Source: Colletotrichum lupini (lineage: Eukaryota > Ascomycota > Sordariomycetes > Glomerellales > Glomerellaceae). Taken from it: 64,000 nt of DNA. The translations under genes were made by a program, and so were the position numbers. How positions within the stretch are numbered: the first letter of the stretch is position 1; every line of letters begins with the position of its first letter. The notes under the pieces are model-generated. The model searched no databases and was not told where the DNA came from. It saw only the letters and a list, made by a program, of their open reading frames with translations. The stretch spans positions 1,240,001-1,304,000 of the forward strand of contig NC_064678.1 in the NCBI RefSeq assembly GCF_023278565.1, given 5' to 3'. Below are positions 36,779 to 48,524 of the stretch, piece by piece.

Positions 36779-39745
36779 ATGCCTCGTGCTTCCAGCTCTG
36801 CGAAGCGACAGCAAGGCGCCGCCAACCAACGCGACACCAGGCACGAAAATGGTCTTGTAGGCCCCGCCAAGCGAGTTGCCAACAAGAAGAGCCAGTCGAA
36901 CCTCGACGCTTCAGCTGGGACATCCTCTGACCAGAATGCTGCTGCCCCGGCTCTCCCCTCGCCTTTGCCCAACGGCACTTCCAACGGACACCTCAAGACC
37001 CCGAACCTCGCTGCGCCCGCTTCCGACCACAACGGCAACATCATGGCCCCTGAACACCGGAATGGCCATGCCGCTACCAGGCGGCCCTCGTTAGGCGGTT
37101 GCTCCGAGACTTCCTCGTCCGACTCGCTCTCCTCCGCCATGGGCAATGGTGCTGCTGACGCGAGCCACCGCCAGATTGATGTCAACGCCACCAAGAACGC
37201 CGACGTCCATCGCGACCCTGGTGGCCCTATCGAGTTCGCCGCTACCGTCCTGAGGGCACTGCCTCTCTACGACACCCTTGCCATCCTCATCCTGCTCATG
37301 CAGGTCCCTCCCGTCGCCCTCTCCGGTATCTACATGGTCTTCACCTTCCTCACCTTTGTGCCCCCTGTTACTACGAGCTCTGGAATGAACATCAATCTCG
37401 CCGAGATCTTTGACTACAATTCCACCATGCCCTCCCTCGTTACGGTGCTCTGCATGGATGTCTTTATACTGCTCGTGTGGCTCTTTCTGTGGCCGCCCAT
37501 GCAGCTCGCCATCCTTGACTTTGCAAAGCCCGTCATCGCCGCCACTTTGGGTGGGGGATCCAACACGAGGGAGGGAGCGTCAAGGAGCGTCACTACCTGC
37601 TTCTTCCTCGTCATAGGCTCGCATCTTCTGCGCGGTTCAAGATTTCACTGGACCCGGGCAACAAAGTTCCTCCCAGCCAATTGGCGGTTCTCCCCCGACT
37701 CCGACGATCCGTTAGAAACATTTACGCGCGGTTTCGATAAGAGAGGACCGCACGGGTGGATCAAGAGCGTGCTTGCCATACATATTCTAACGCAGGGCAT
37801 AGTTAGGTACATAAGAGAGTGGTATTTGAGAAGAGAAAAGGGAAGTCCGTCGACACACAGCATAACGGACCCGGAGGCCGGTAAGTCGTACTCGAACGAG
37901 ACGACCACCGACACGGGGTTTGCTACGCCAGACAGCGACACGACTTTCCAACAAAATGCGACAGTATCATCTACGAAAAAGAAGAGAAAACAAAGCACAC
38001 AGGTGCGTCTTCAGCAGCCGTTGTGGGCCGCCCTAGCGAGCACCAAAATTGTCATGGTTAAGGAGTACGAATTATCGCACGCTACTTCCGAGTCAGCCGG
38101 TTCCAATGCCACCGACATTCACAACTTGGGGAATGCCCCCTTTGACAGCCAGGCCGAACAGATTTGGATATCGTATATTGGCCACGATGAGGTTTGCTTC
38201 AACACCAGCTACTTTCCTGACAGCCCGAGCGTTGCTCCGAACGGGCACGTTTCGCGGCCGGCAGGAGTCGACACTTCAAAACCTTTCTACGTCCGAGTAA
38301 ACAACGCCTTCTGGCAGCCGACACGTATCTTCCGCATCCAGGACGACGACCAAGACGAGCAATCCAGCCAACACCGTTGGTGTGGTGATATTTATGGACT
38401 GCGGCCGCTGTCCAAGTACGTCTGCGAGTTTGTCGATACGCGCACGAACCGAGTCGTCTTTTCCACCAGCATCCGAACCTCTTTTGCGCCCAACAAGGAC
38501 CAAGAGGGCTCCGTCAACCCGCCCGTCAGCACGCCACAGTCTCTCCGCCCCGACTCGCCCGCGACGACGCTGAAGAGCACAATCAACGCGAACAACGAGC
38601 GGCTGGCGGAGGAGAAGTCTAGGCTGAAGACGCTACGCAAGGAGTGGAAGAACAAGATTGCCGCGCTAAGGAAAGAGAACGAGAGACTCGACAATGTGAT
38701 TCAGACCGCAGGTGGCAACGACGACAAGCACAGGCAGAAGATTATCCAGCAAGAGACCAACAAAGCCCAATCCGAAAAAGAGATTGCCCAGCTCGAAGCA
38801 GAGCTCAAGGAGTTTGAGAAAGCACCTGAGGGATTCTACGAGCGTAAGAAACAGACGGAAAAGGAGTGGGCTGCCGAAAAGGCCATCTTCGATACCGCCT
38901 CCAAAGAATACAAAGACTACAAGGCCGCCATCGCCAAGGCTGTGAAGGCCAAGGAGGACGAGCAGGCTGCCGCGCAGACCAAGAGGAACAAAATTGCAGC
39001 ACGCATCGCCAAGGTGGACACCGAGCTGGGCAGAATCACGGATGCTAACAATCGTGGGCTGGACGAGGCCGAGCGTAGGCGCCAGGCCCGCATCGCCTGG
39101 CAGGCGGAGACATCGACGATTGAGAATAACTTCCGGGGCAGCATTGCGGATATTAAGGCAGCCAACGCGAACAAGCAGGAGCAAGTCAACGCTTTGCTAC
39201 AGCAGCTCCAGGCATACCATGAGCATATGAACTACGCCACGACTGCCGCGATGCCCTATGATCTTCCCGAACGTCATTCCGCCCAGCCTCAGACCACGTC
39301 ATCCGCCTACAATCCCGCCGCGCCAGCCTGGACACCACCGTCCGCCGCCGCATCGCAGTATGTGATGCCTGCCGGGTCTATGTGGCCCACATCCACCATG
39401 ACCGCGTCTGGTTCTGTGTTGCCGCTGCCAGCGTCCTCTATGCAGCCTGTGTGGGGTTATCCGCCTACGCACCAGAGCACTGTGTCTCTCAAGGCTAGGG
39501 GCCGCTCCTCCTCGATGCTTAGCGATGTGTCTGGGTTCACGCAGTCTAGCAACGGCGACGACGAGTTCTTGTCGCTCCATAACACGCCTGCGCAGCAGCC
39601 CATGGCTCAGCGCACGCCCGTCACGTTTGCTTTCACGCGACGTCAACGGAGCGACGGCGCTGGGTCAGGCTCTGGCGGCAGCAGCGTTCACAGTGGAAGC
39701 GCTAGCGGTAGCGGAAGCATGCGGGATCCTCAAAGTCCGGTCTGA
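36779..39745 (+). CDS. acrB: AcrB-like ubiquitination-network signalling protein
   Basis: A single exon of 988 aa, close to the size of Aspergillus nidulans AcrB, a membrane protein genetically linked to the CreB/CreC deubiquitination pathway in carbon catabolite regulation and acriflavine tolerance. Seen: a Ser/Asn-rich N-terminus (1 to about 150) and hydrophobic segments at about 165-195 and 218-242 with another weak one near 325-345. These are followed by a region ending in an ISYIGHDEVCFNTSYFP / FYVRVNNAFWQPT block with WCGDIYGLRPLSKYVCEF. A long charged coiled coil follows (about 600-850, Lys/Glu/Gln heptads) and then a Ser/Gly/Pro-rich tail. The start ATG at 36779 follows a pyrimidine-rich leader. 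The order of membrane segments then coiled coil matches the family. Confidence 0.9.
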   Translation: MPRASSSAKRQQGAANQRDTRHENGLVGPAKRVANKKSQSNLDASAGTSSDQNAAAPALPSPLPNGTSNGHLKTPNLAAPASDHNGNIMAPEHRNGHAATRRPSLGGCSETSSSDSLSSAMGNGAADASHRQIDVNATKNADVHRDPGGPIEFAATVLRALPLYDTLAILILLMQVPPVALSGIYMVFTFLTFVPPVTTSSGMNINLAEIFDYNSTMPSLVTVLCMDVFILLVWLFLWPPMQLAILDFAKPVIAATLGGGSNTREGASRSVTTCFFLVIGSHLLRGSRFHWTRATKFLPANWRFSPDSDDPLETFTRGFDKRGPHGWIKSVLAIHILTQGIVRYIREWYLRREKGSPSTHSITDPEAGKSYSNETTTDTGFATPDSDTTFQQNATVSSTKKKRKQSTQVRLQQPLWAALASTKIVMVKEYELSHATSESAGSNATDIHNLGNAPFDSQAEQIWISYIGHDEVCFNTSYFPDSPSVAPNGHVSRPAGVDTSKPFYVRVNNAFWQPTRIFRIQDDDQDEQSSQHRWCGDIYGLRPLSKYVCEFVDTRTNRVVFSTSIRTSFAPNKDQEGSVNPPVSTPQSLRPDSPATTLKSTINANNERLAEEKSRLKTLRKEWKNKIAALRKENERLDNVIQTAGGNDDKHRQKIIQQETNKAQSEKEIAQLEAELKEFEKAPEGFYERKKQTEKEWAAEKAIFDTASKEYKDYKAAIAKAVKAKEDEQAAAQTKRNKIAARIAKVDTELGRITDANNRGLDEAERRRQARIAWQAETSTIENNFRGSIADIKAANANKQEQVNALLQQLQAYHEHMNYATTAAMPYDLPERHSAQPQTTSSAYNPAAPAWTPPSAAASQYVMPAGSMWPTSTMTASGSVLPLPASSMQPVWGYPPTHQSTVSLKARGRSSSMLSDVSGFTQSSNGDDEFLSLHNTPAQQPMAQRTPVTFAFTRRQRSDGAGSGSGGSSVHSGSASGSGSMRDPQSPV

Positions 39746-42700
39746 GATGTGTCTGTTTTCATCGGGGATTGTGTCTTGTTTTTTGGTGGTCAACTTTCGA
39801 AGGGCCTTTCGAGTCGAGACAAGTTGCTTGCTGGGCTGTCTAGTCAACCACTTGTTGGTGGACCTTGTCCTCATGCCATTAGTCTTCCCTCCTCTGAGTT
39901 GGAGGGCTGTGCTTATGTCGAGGTTTAGTCTGTGGATAGGTGGACTACATGTCCGTAGCGATTTCGTCTGGCGAAATGAAGACTAAAAAAAAAGTTGTGC
40001 CTTGGTTTAGATTATCTGTCTTTTGACATGGTCCTTGTGATGTCTATGGTGAGGATGACATGACTACCTGACTTTATGATAAGATGCCTATGAAAGTTAC
40101 CTTAAGTACCTTACCTGCCTTGCGCTATCCGTAGTCGACGATAAGATATGATAACCACATGTATTGGGAAAAACAAGGTTTATGGATTGCTGCAGGCACG
40201 TCGGGTCGCCGCGTGCCTAGAAACTATGGCCGGGAATGGCGTCGGCGGCGCGGCGCCGGTGCCGGTGCTCGGTTCTGGGATACTTGGGGTTTTCTGGATT
40301 GCTCGTCTGCCCGCGCCGTTCGTCCCAATCTCTTGGCTTGGGGGGGGGGGGGGGTGTCATCGATTCCCTGCCCCCCTCTCTCGGCAGTTGGGAAGCAGTT
40401 GAGGCAGAGTGTTTGGCCTGACCCTTTGGTGGCTGGGTGTGTAAAGGCACACAGGTCTCCAGAGCAGAGAGATGCTTTATATGGGCTAGAATGGTGGGTT
40501 CCCGAACTCCAAAGCTTGGTATACGTTGAGCCATTCCTTCTTGAGGGATGTTTTATACATGTTTGCACATGTCTGAGATGACTTTGTTTTGTGTTGGTAA
40601 ATGATTGATGAAGTGTTGGAGCGTTACTCATGTTTCGATAGATTCATCATAGCTATGTGCTTCACCGTATGCCAGGTACCTACTTCGAGGAAAACGTATG
40701 GATTGTTCATTCACCTGCGCAGTGTAGGTAGAACAGCAAAGTTTTGATCGGGAGCACCCCCTAGGTAAGTGACGTGGGAGAAAGAAACCCCCCCCCTCCA
40801 AACATCCGGCCATTATTCCCTACCACTTCTCTGACTACGAATAGTGGCCAATTAATGTTTTAGAAAATACGGCTTCAATATCCAAATCTCATAGCATACA
40901 AATGCAGAATAAATGTCGATGGATGTGATGGTTGTGGTGGTGGGTGTAAAAGGAAGTGCGCATCTGGATGAGTTTTGACGCTCACTGCGCCCCCCCCCCC
41001 CCCCCCCCGTCTCCCACCAAGGCTATTGTCATCAATTGTTCGGTTCACGGCAACATGATCAATAGGCATCAAGTGAGAGAAAGTTGAACGGTGGCTCACC
41101 GTCAAACTTACAGTCAACGAGTCACGACGATCCATGGCTTCAAAGTTCAATCTCGCTCCCCCTGTTGATACACTATCACATGCTGTACAGACTTTTCCGG
41201 GCATTCATCTCGCGATCCACGATGGACAAGGAAAAACATCCCATGTGCGCGTTTGGTGGTACTCTACGGACCCGTACGACCAACGGAAACAGAGAACGCA
41301 TACAAGGGTGTTTGTGAGCAATGAGGGGTTGAGAGGCGGTAGCGTCGTTTCTGGGCGGCTACGCGCATGTACGCAGTGGGAAAGAAAATAAATAAAAAAT
41401 ACCTCGGAACTGATTTGCGACTTGTCGAGTATTGGTCGGTTCATGGACCTGTCTGTAAAGCTGGGTGGTTGGGAGTGAACTCTAGACAGCACCCATGTAT
41501 CTATCTGTATGTGCTAGTCATGAACGCAGGATCTCGCTCAGTGGCTCTCTATGCTTTTTTTCCCCTTTCGACGTATGAAATGCTTAAGCATGATTGTTCA
41601 AAACGCCAGAGGCTCATGATTTGTCCAGTGTTGCATGTGCATCTCCAAGACCACCGCTCCCTACAGAGACATCCGAGAGGGCTGTGTTTGAAATGCATAG
41701 GGGAGCTTTGGCCCTCTCCCAATCAAGGTGTAACGGGCGAGTCCCACAGGTGTGTAGAGGAGGCGCCTGTAGGCTGTAATCGCCTATGCGAGGACGGAGT
41801 CAGGGCTGTTAGTTTACTCGCCATAGTGCCCATAGTTCCATAATGTAGTATTGGACCCTGGGCTGGGCTCGAACTTGCATCGCACTCATTGGCGATGGGG
41901 TGGGAGGGCATGGAGGGGTCGCTGCGCTTGGTGTGCAGGTCCCCTTGTACGGGAGAGCGCGGACTGGTTGAGTGGTGACGAATCAGGTTGGATAGACGGG
42001 GGTTGAACTCATGGCTATCCAAGCTATCCAAGGGAGGGAGACGCCGTTTGGGACAGTTTGGGAGGGGGGATATGGTTAGTGCCCGTGTTGATGATGGTGG
42101 TTCACTGTTTAGTCTGTACTCCTTGGGTGTGGTTTGTATGGTTGGGGTACATGGAGTAGATGATGATCAGAGACGATAGAATGGTTAAGGGTGCAATTTA
42201 GAGCCCCCCTCTTCGACATGGGATTCTCGGACCTGGCGCGATCTAGGGGCGGGAAAGGTGAGCGGTGGTCGGTAAGGAGGGCGAAGAGGAGGGCTCTAAG
42301 AGGAGACACATGACTTTTTTTACGATTTGATTTGCTCAACTGGCGCCCATTGACGGTGTGGCACATGAATAGAAGAATCGGAGGATATCCGCGTTTCTCT
42401 CTTTCACTTGGTCTTCCATTTCTTTGCATTTGTCTGTGCTTATCGTGTGCGGCTGACGATTCTTCGTCCGGAGTTTGCTATATACTCCAGGACGATTGAT
42501 ATCATCTTCTTCCTCAGCTGTACTCTTCGCGAAGGGTTATCCCTTCCACCTCTCATCCCGTTTCTGCCGGCCCCCTCCCCGCGGCCGTCTAAGCCACCGT
42601 CTCGGCCGCGGCCAGATCGCCACCGAAATCGCAGCGACGGATTGCATTCCAGTGCCCGCCCCCGACCACAGCGATAGCCACACGCAGTAGCAAACGCCGG

Positions 42701-43420
42701 GACTTAGTGTCACTCTGCTTTACCAAAGAGCAGGCGCAGGCGTTTCTAATTCAGTAGCGACCAGAGGAAGACTGGAGATATCGCGTCATACTTTCTCGCC
42801 TGTTCGTCTAGGTACCCAGGTTGGAAGACAAGGTTTCTCACTTTGTCCGCAACTTACCGGCTCTCTCTGGAGACGGAATTCAGCTGCGCAAGGTCACTCG
42901 CCTCGGATTTTGACTTGTGATTATCCCCATTTGCTCAAACACACCGAGGCAAAACGAACATCGAAAAGGCGGAGAGGGAAAAAGCAGGATCCCGCTCGAC
43001 ACCGAACGCTTGGGTACACAGGATAACCGGGACGCCTTACTTCTTGTTCCTGTGTTCCCCGCCTGTCATACACGAACCTGTTCTCCAGCCAGACCGCTTC
43101 ATTGTTTCTTGGCGACGAGTTTCCTCGTGCCTGGGAGAACTCAATCTTATTAAGCCAGCCAAGAGATACAGAAGAGCAGTCCCCCTCCTATCTTCTGGTT
43201 CCTACCAATCCACTCTTGTGCAGAGCGCTAGACTTGGCTCCCGCACTATTCGAAGACTGGCTGCCGGTAGAAAGTTTAACAACGCCGACGCCAAGGATCG
43301 CGAATCTGGGCAGACGGGAAGATCCCATTCGCGAATTTCAGTCCAGCAGCACCCAAAAGGCAGAACGACAAACGAGGATATCAGAGACTACTTTGAAGTA
43401 TCCTGAATGCTCCTTTCACA
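39746..43420. other. Intergenic region, no gene seen
   Basis: About 3.7 kb between acrB and the lipase gene. It holds a 15-G run (40340-40354) and a 19-C run (40990-41008), plus scattered CCTAGGTA-like motifs (about 40085-40110, 40672 and 40762). Small open frames overlap on both strands and none shows a domain. The last about 900 bp probably carry the lipase promoter and leader. Confidence 0.5.
40990..41008. repeat. Poly-C tract
   Basis: Nineteen consecutive C in intergenic DNA. Similar C or G runs occur at 27884-27899 and 40340-40354. Confidence 0.95.
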
Positions 43421-45503
43421 ATGGGCTGGTTTGACCGCAAAAAGGCCGTCAAGCATGGCCCCGAGCCAGTCAAACCGATGCCGGTGAATAACCACCACCA
43501 AAACATAAACCCTTCCCAATATCACGCACCACCACATCCACCTACGCAACAATCTTCAACATATGCTACCTCCACGACGCAGACGCCGCCGTACTGGCAG
43601 CCTCAGCCGAGCAGCCAGGGACAATACCAACATCCCCCGCCTCCGTATCGCCATCCACAACCACGGCATCCTCATCAACAGCAGCAGCAGACTCATCGCC
43701 CGCAAGGCTGGTCACAGCAATACCCTCAGCAACAGCAACCCATCGTGGTGAACCAGCACTACTACCTACACCCACCACCGTCACACCTCGCCCTCCCTGC
43801 GCCGCCAGGCGCAACCGGACCACCGACGACGTCAACTGCGACCGGACACCCCATCGGCCTGGACAAGTTCACCGGCTCCGTGGTAACCATCGCCAAGGAC
43901 TTCACGTCCCCCAACTTCCTCGAGGAGCCAAACTTCCACCCGCACGCCACACAACTCATCAACTCCACCGCCGCGTGCGTCGACCAGATTGCGGGGTGTT
44001 TCAACGACGTTATGACCCTAATTGATCGGGACCGGATGGTGGGTAACGAGAAGGCTTTGTTCACGTACCAGAATGGCGGTGGTGGAAGCGGCGCGGTGCA
44101 GCAGACCACTCCGTCGGGAGATGGGAAGAGGAGCGGTGGAAGCGGAGGGAGAGGCGAGAAGAGCGGGCAGCGGAAGAAGAGCAAAGAAACTTCTTCCTCC
44201 GGTTCAAAGGGCCAGTCTGCGGCCGTGGCGACGTGTGTGGTGTCGGGGGGTTACTTTGCCAAAGTCGAGTTATACGCCAACTCGAAGCTGCCCATGAACC
44301 TCCCGCCCCTGAGACTGTGAGTGCACAGAAGTTCCTTACAATCACTCAAGATGCACGAGAGGAGACGAACTGACACATCCCAGATACATGCCCACCTGGC
44401 CCCTCCTCTGCATGGCCGCCCAATACGCAGAACGCGTCTACGACCACCCCAAAGGCGCCGAGCGCGACGCCCACGTCTCGGCAGACTGGAAAACCGGCAC
44501 GAAAGCAATGGTCATCAAGTCCGTCCCCATGGACCACATGAACACCATCGTCTTCGCGATCCGCGGCTCCGCCACCTTCATGGACTGGGCCGTCAACCTC
44601 AACACCGCCCCGGCTTCCCCCGACGGCTTCCTCGACGACGCGGGGAACTCGTGCCACGCCGGGTTTTTGGCGGTGGCGCGCAAGATGGTGAAGCCCGTCG
44701 CGGCGCGGCTGCGGCAGTTGCTCGAGGAGGACCCGGGGCGGGCGGCGTATAGTCTGTTGATTACGGGGCATTCTGCGGGCGGCGCGGTGGCGAGTTTGTT
44801 GTATGCGCATATGTTGTCTACGTCGCCCCGGGCCGGGAGCGAGTTGAACGCGTTGACGGGGTGTTTTAAGAGGGTGCATTGCGTTACCTTTGGGACGCCG
44901 CCTGTGAGTTTGTTGCCGTTGAAGAGGCCTGAGAGGGCGGAGCTGCGGAAGAGTTTGTTCTTGACGTTTGTGAATGAGGGGGATCCGATTGCGAGGGCGG
45001 ATAAGGCGTATGTGAAGAGTTTGTTGGAGTTGTATGCCAGCTCGGCGCCGTCTACTTCGGGTTCGTGTTCTTCAGGGGGCGGTGGTGGTGAGTCTGGAGG
45101 AGAGAAGAAGGGGAGGTCGTTGGCTGCCAAGGCAAGTAAGATGACGCTGAGGAATAAGGAGAGTAAGATGTCGCTGGTTCCGCACGCGGCTGGTAGGGAG
45201 TCGGAGAGGGACCGGGAGAGGAGGAAGAGGGAGGGGAGCGGCAAGCCGGTGTGGCGTCTCCCGCCGGGAACGCTGAGCTCGCCGGGCAGGATTGTGGTGC
45301 TGCGGAGCGGAGACCCGAAGGCGAGGCCGCGGGACCGGAAGACAGTGGCGGAAAGGTTGGACGAGGGTGTTGTTGCGCAGACTGTGACTGATGAGGAGCT
45401 GAGGGGTGTGGTTTGGGGGGATCCGGTCTGCCATGTCATGAAGTTATATTCCGGGCGGATCGAGACGTTGGCTGTTGGAGCTGTTACGGGGAGGCAGAAG
45501 TAG
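43421..45503 (+). CDS. Class 3 lipase (alpha/beta hydrolase) with Pro/Gln-rich N-terminus
   Basis: Two exons, 43421-44316 and 44384-45503, are joined over a 67-bp intron (GTGAGT donor, CTGAC branch, CCCAG acceptor), giving 671 aa. Residues 1 to about 140 are rich in Pro, Gln and His. Then come a conserved helical segment (GLDKFTGSVVTIAKDF) and a Gly/Ser/Lys-rich linker. The Lipase_3 core has IVFAIRGSATFMDWAVNL (oxyanion strand), the nucleophile elbow GHSAGGA (about residue 428), an acidic NEGDPIARAD and a C-terminal CHVMKLYSGRIE supplying the probable His. A 100-residue basic insert separates the last two. There is no signal peptide, so it is likely an intracellular triacylglycerol or diacylglycerol lipase, as known for the family; the exact substrate is unknown. 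The C-terminal half of the gene is G-rich (GGG/GAG codons), unlike the C-rich first half. Confidence 0.9.
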
Positions 45504-46421
45504 ATGAGAGGGCTGGTACCAGTGAGAGATGGATGATGAGAGTAGACCGATGGTTTGATGAGGCGTTTGGGTTTGGTGATACCACTGCTTACTTTTAGTT
45601 TGGATACCTCTTATGAGTTATGAGATATGAACACATTCTACCACAACAATGATGCCTTGATTATAAGAGTTGGGTCGAAGCTCATCCTGGCGGTGCTATA
45701 AGATCCGTCATTAAAGAGGAGGTCAAATTCTTCGTACAAAATGATGTTTCTGAATAGTGATTAGAGGCGAGCCCAGTTGATCGAATTCGAACCCGAGCAC
45801 TACTCTCGTCGTGACGGTGCTGGTCGTGTATTGCTTCATCATTCGTGTCTCGTCTCTTGTGACGCCCTTCTCGGGTGATAAGTAAAAGAGATTTTGTATA
45901 TGCCGAGAGGAAAACGGAGATTCATAAGATATGAAGAGAAGGGGAACTCTATTTCTTACGGTTTTCTACAAGTTCAATTCCATATAATAGAGAATGACAA
46001 CGGCATGTAAATCACGCATGGGTGAGGTTGAACAAATTGGCGTGTCTGTGACCTCGGTTCGCTAGACACCAAAGCCTGATCGCCCCAGAATAACAATGCT
46101 GCTTGTCCTTCACGAGGCTGTAGTGGGCCGCGGGAAGCTGTTGATAATATGCCCAGTAGCGGCTGGGGAGTGAAACAAGCTCACGAATGGGACGGAACAA
46201 TACTGTGCAAATCATGGGCAAGATCTCGTTGTTCACTCGAAATGAAAACTTCAACCCATTGTGTCAGATTCCAATGCTGCCCTGGCCACCTGCCCATATA
46301 CCTCAATGGACGGCGAGTACGTATGAGATCCTCTAAGCCCCAATTCCATCCCCCGAGACCGAGGGAGAAAAAATCGTAATGTTATACACCGTAAACGTGG
46401 ACCTCCCACTGAGGTTCAAAC
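45504..46421. other. Intergenic region between convergent lipase and 2EXR genes
   Basis: About 0.9 kb holding the 3' flanks of two convergent genes. An 80-codon minus-strand open frame (46012-46254) has no recognised domain and is not called. Confidence 0.5.
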
Positions 46422-48524
46422 CTAGTATTCATCCTCGTCCCCTTCCTCATCCCCAGATTCGCCCTCATCCGCCAGGTTCATAAACATGCCATTCTCGTCA
46501 TCTTCATCATCCTCATCCTCCTCATCTTCGAGGTCATCATCTTCGCTGCCGACGATACTGCCCTCGGGTTCGTCCTCTGACTCGGAGGCAATCGGATTCC
46601 GTCTGCGATGCGTCATGAGCTTCTGCGCGAGAGACATCGTCTTGGGCTGTGCTTCCTCCTCCTCCTCGGAGCTCTCCTCTCCAGACTCCTCCTCGTCTTC
46701 GGATACCGGATTGTCGCGGCGGTTGCGAGCGAGCTTTTCAGCTAGAGATAGAGGTTTCTTCGCGCGCTCTTCTTCGTTCTCCGCGTCTGATGCTTCCCGT
46801 GCCTCCTTGTTGGCAATATCAGCCCCACCTTCATCGTCGTCTTCGTCATCGTCATCTGAGGGAAGGACTCGTGCACGACGACCGGTAGGCTTTGCAGGTT
46901 TCTCCGCCGCTTCGTCTTCATCATCGTCGTCGTCATCTGATAGAACAACGCGGCCCCGGCGACTCGTAGGCTGAGAAGGCTGCTCCTCATCCCCTTCATC
47001 TTCATCATCGGAAATAACCACTGGACCACGTCGACTTGTGCTGCGGCCTGAGTCCTCTGCTTCTTCCTCCCCTGATTCTTCGTCCTCGTCAGACGATGCG
47101 ATTTGTCGTCTCCTCCTTCCTCCGTGGGGCTGGTTATCTTCTCCTGATTCCGGCTCGGGGCTGGACCAGTGAGCTGTGGGGTTTCTAGGGCCGTTGCCAT
47201 CGAAGAGCGTGCTGTCCTCATTTGCTAGAGGAGAGAAACCGCCGTAGTCTGACACACCTCCGCCACCTTCTTCATCATCGCTTGCTTGTTGCGTGTCGAT
47301 AAGCAAATCGTCCTCGTGTTCATCTACGGACTCCTCGTGAATGCTTCCGTCGTCGATTCCCTCGCTTTCATACTCGTTCTGGTCCGAGGAGTCGTCCGAA
47401 TCTTCTTCTGAGTCGTCCCCTGATTTCTCTTCCTTGTCGTCTTCCGAACCGTCGGCAGCGGGTTTGTCTCCATCAGAAACCCCGTGTTTTGCCCGAAAAG
47501 CGTCGAATCGGTCTGCTGCATCCCAGCCAAAGCATTGCATAGGCCAATAACTGACTTCTTCTAGCCGCTCAGCTTCACCCGATTTCAGGTGAAGGGAGCC
47601 CTCCTCCACCATGTCGAACAATTCTGTGAAGAGATCAATCCATATCTCATCCTTGGATAGATTCTTCTTCAATGCGAATTCGCGATTCTGTGGCTGCGTG
47701 AGATCTGGCCAGCAGTACACGAAATGAAGATCCTCGCCAATGTCCACATTTCTTCGTAATTGCTGGATCTCGTAGTTGTGAACCAGATCCGACGCACACC
47801 ACCTCAACCTGTGCGGTATGCGCCTGTCGTTATGCCACTGGAAATCGAATAGGTTCTTGAGGTTAGGAAAGGCCAGAAGAAGCCGTAGTTCATTGGCGTC
47901 CAGGTTAGATCCATCCATGGCCATGTTCATGATGTTCTCAGAGAAGCCAAGGACCTCGAGGTTGTGGTCCCAAACGCGCTTGACGCCATTGAGGTGAACG
48001 ACGTCTCGTTCTTTGTTAAACCGAACGATGCGCCGACTCTCCCTAATCGCCAGGGTGTCTGGAAATGCCTTGAGTGCAATGTCTCGAGACTCGTGATGAA
48101 CGCGCAACATGGCATCTACCGCTGCAATCTGGTTCTCCAAGGTCGTGCTTTCCCAAATAGTGTCTTGCCGTGGATTCGGCAGCACCTGGAAGGAGAAGAC
48201 GCGTGGTGATGGGTCGAGATCTGGACAAAAGTACTGCCAAATGCGATGACGAAGCTCGATGGGAAGTCTGCGAAATTCGGGAAAGAACACCCGTGGAGCC
48301 TTGCGGCGGTATTCACCGAGGATAGATGCATCTTCCGAGTCCGACTCTGATGAGTCGTCAGAGTCGCTATTCCCCTCTTCTGAAGCTTCGACGTCGAGAA
48401 AGCCCTGGCCGGGGGCGTCGCCGGCTTCTGTCCCTGATTCGTTGTCTGAGGACTCCCGGTCGGATGCATCATTTTGCATGAGGCCGACGCCATCAGGGCC
48501 CGACTCGTCGGATGAGTCTGGCAT
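46422..48524 (-). CDS. 2EXR domain protein with highly acidic C-terminus
   Basis: A single exon of 700 aa from the first in-frame ATG (48524); the frame is open further upstream only from a non-ATG codon. After an acidic Ser/Asp/Glu-rich N-terminus (about 1-75) comes the 2EXR motif at about 80-110 (FFPEFRRLPIELRHRIW and the following RVFSF). It is followed by the typical 2EXR continuation with AMLRVHHESRDIAL and an FNKERDVVHL strand. About residues 350-700 are dominated by Asp/Glu/Ser with repeated SRRGPVVISDDEDE-like units (about three copies) and end EGDEDEY. 2EXR proteins are abundant in filamentous fungi and their function is unknown. The acidic repeats resemble histone- or nucleic-acid-associated tails, but that is inference. 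It diverges from the tRNA gene region. Confidence 0.88.
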   Translation of the reverse strand: MPDSSDESGPDGVGLMQNDASDRESSDNESGTEAGDAPGQGFLDVEASEEGNSDSDDSSESDSEDASILGEYRRKAPRVFFPEFRRLPIELRHRIWQYFCPDLDPSPRVFSFQVLPNPRQDTIWESTTLENQIAAVDAMLRVHHESRDIALKAFPDTLAIRESRRIVRFNKERDVVHLNGVKRVWDHNLEVLGFSENIMNMAMDGSNLDANELRLLLAFPNLKNLFDFQWHNDRRIPHRLRWCASDLVHNYEIQQLRRNVDIGEDLHFVYCWPDLTQPQNREFALKKNLSKDEIWIDLFTELFDMVEEGSLHLKSGEAERLEEVSYWPMQCFGWDAADRFDAFRAKHGVSDGDKPAADGSEDDKEEKSGDDSEEDSDDSSDQNEYESEGIDDGSIHEESVDEHEDDLLIDTQQASDDEEGGGGVSDYGGFSPLANEDSTLFDGNGPRNPTAHWSSPEPESGEDNQPHGGRRRRQIASSDEDEESGEEEAEDSGRSTSRRGPVVISDDEDEGDEEQPSQPTSRRGRVVLSDDDDDDEDEAAEKPAKPTGRRARVLPSDDDDEDDDEGGADIANKEAREASDAENEEERAKKPLSLAEKLARNRRDNPVSEDEEESGEESSEEEEEAQPKTMSLAQKLMTHRRRNPIASESEDEPEGSIVGSEDDDLEDEEDEDDEDDENGMFMNLADEGESGDEEGDEDEY

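Noticed and set aside
41850..41900. tRNA-like T-arm (GTTCGAGCCC on the minus strand)
   Set aside because: No matching acceptor, D or anticodon arm could be formed around it.
44438..45439. 333-codon frame antisense to the lipase
   Set aside because: Mirror frame produced by the strong codon bias of the real lipase exon 2.
46486..46974. Ser-rich 162-codon frame antisense to the 2EXR gene
   Set aside because: It is the complement of Asp/Glu codon runs (GAT/GAA read as ATC/TTC/TCA), hence a shadow of the acidic tail.
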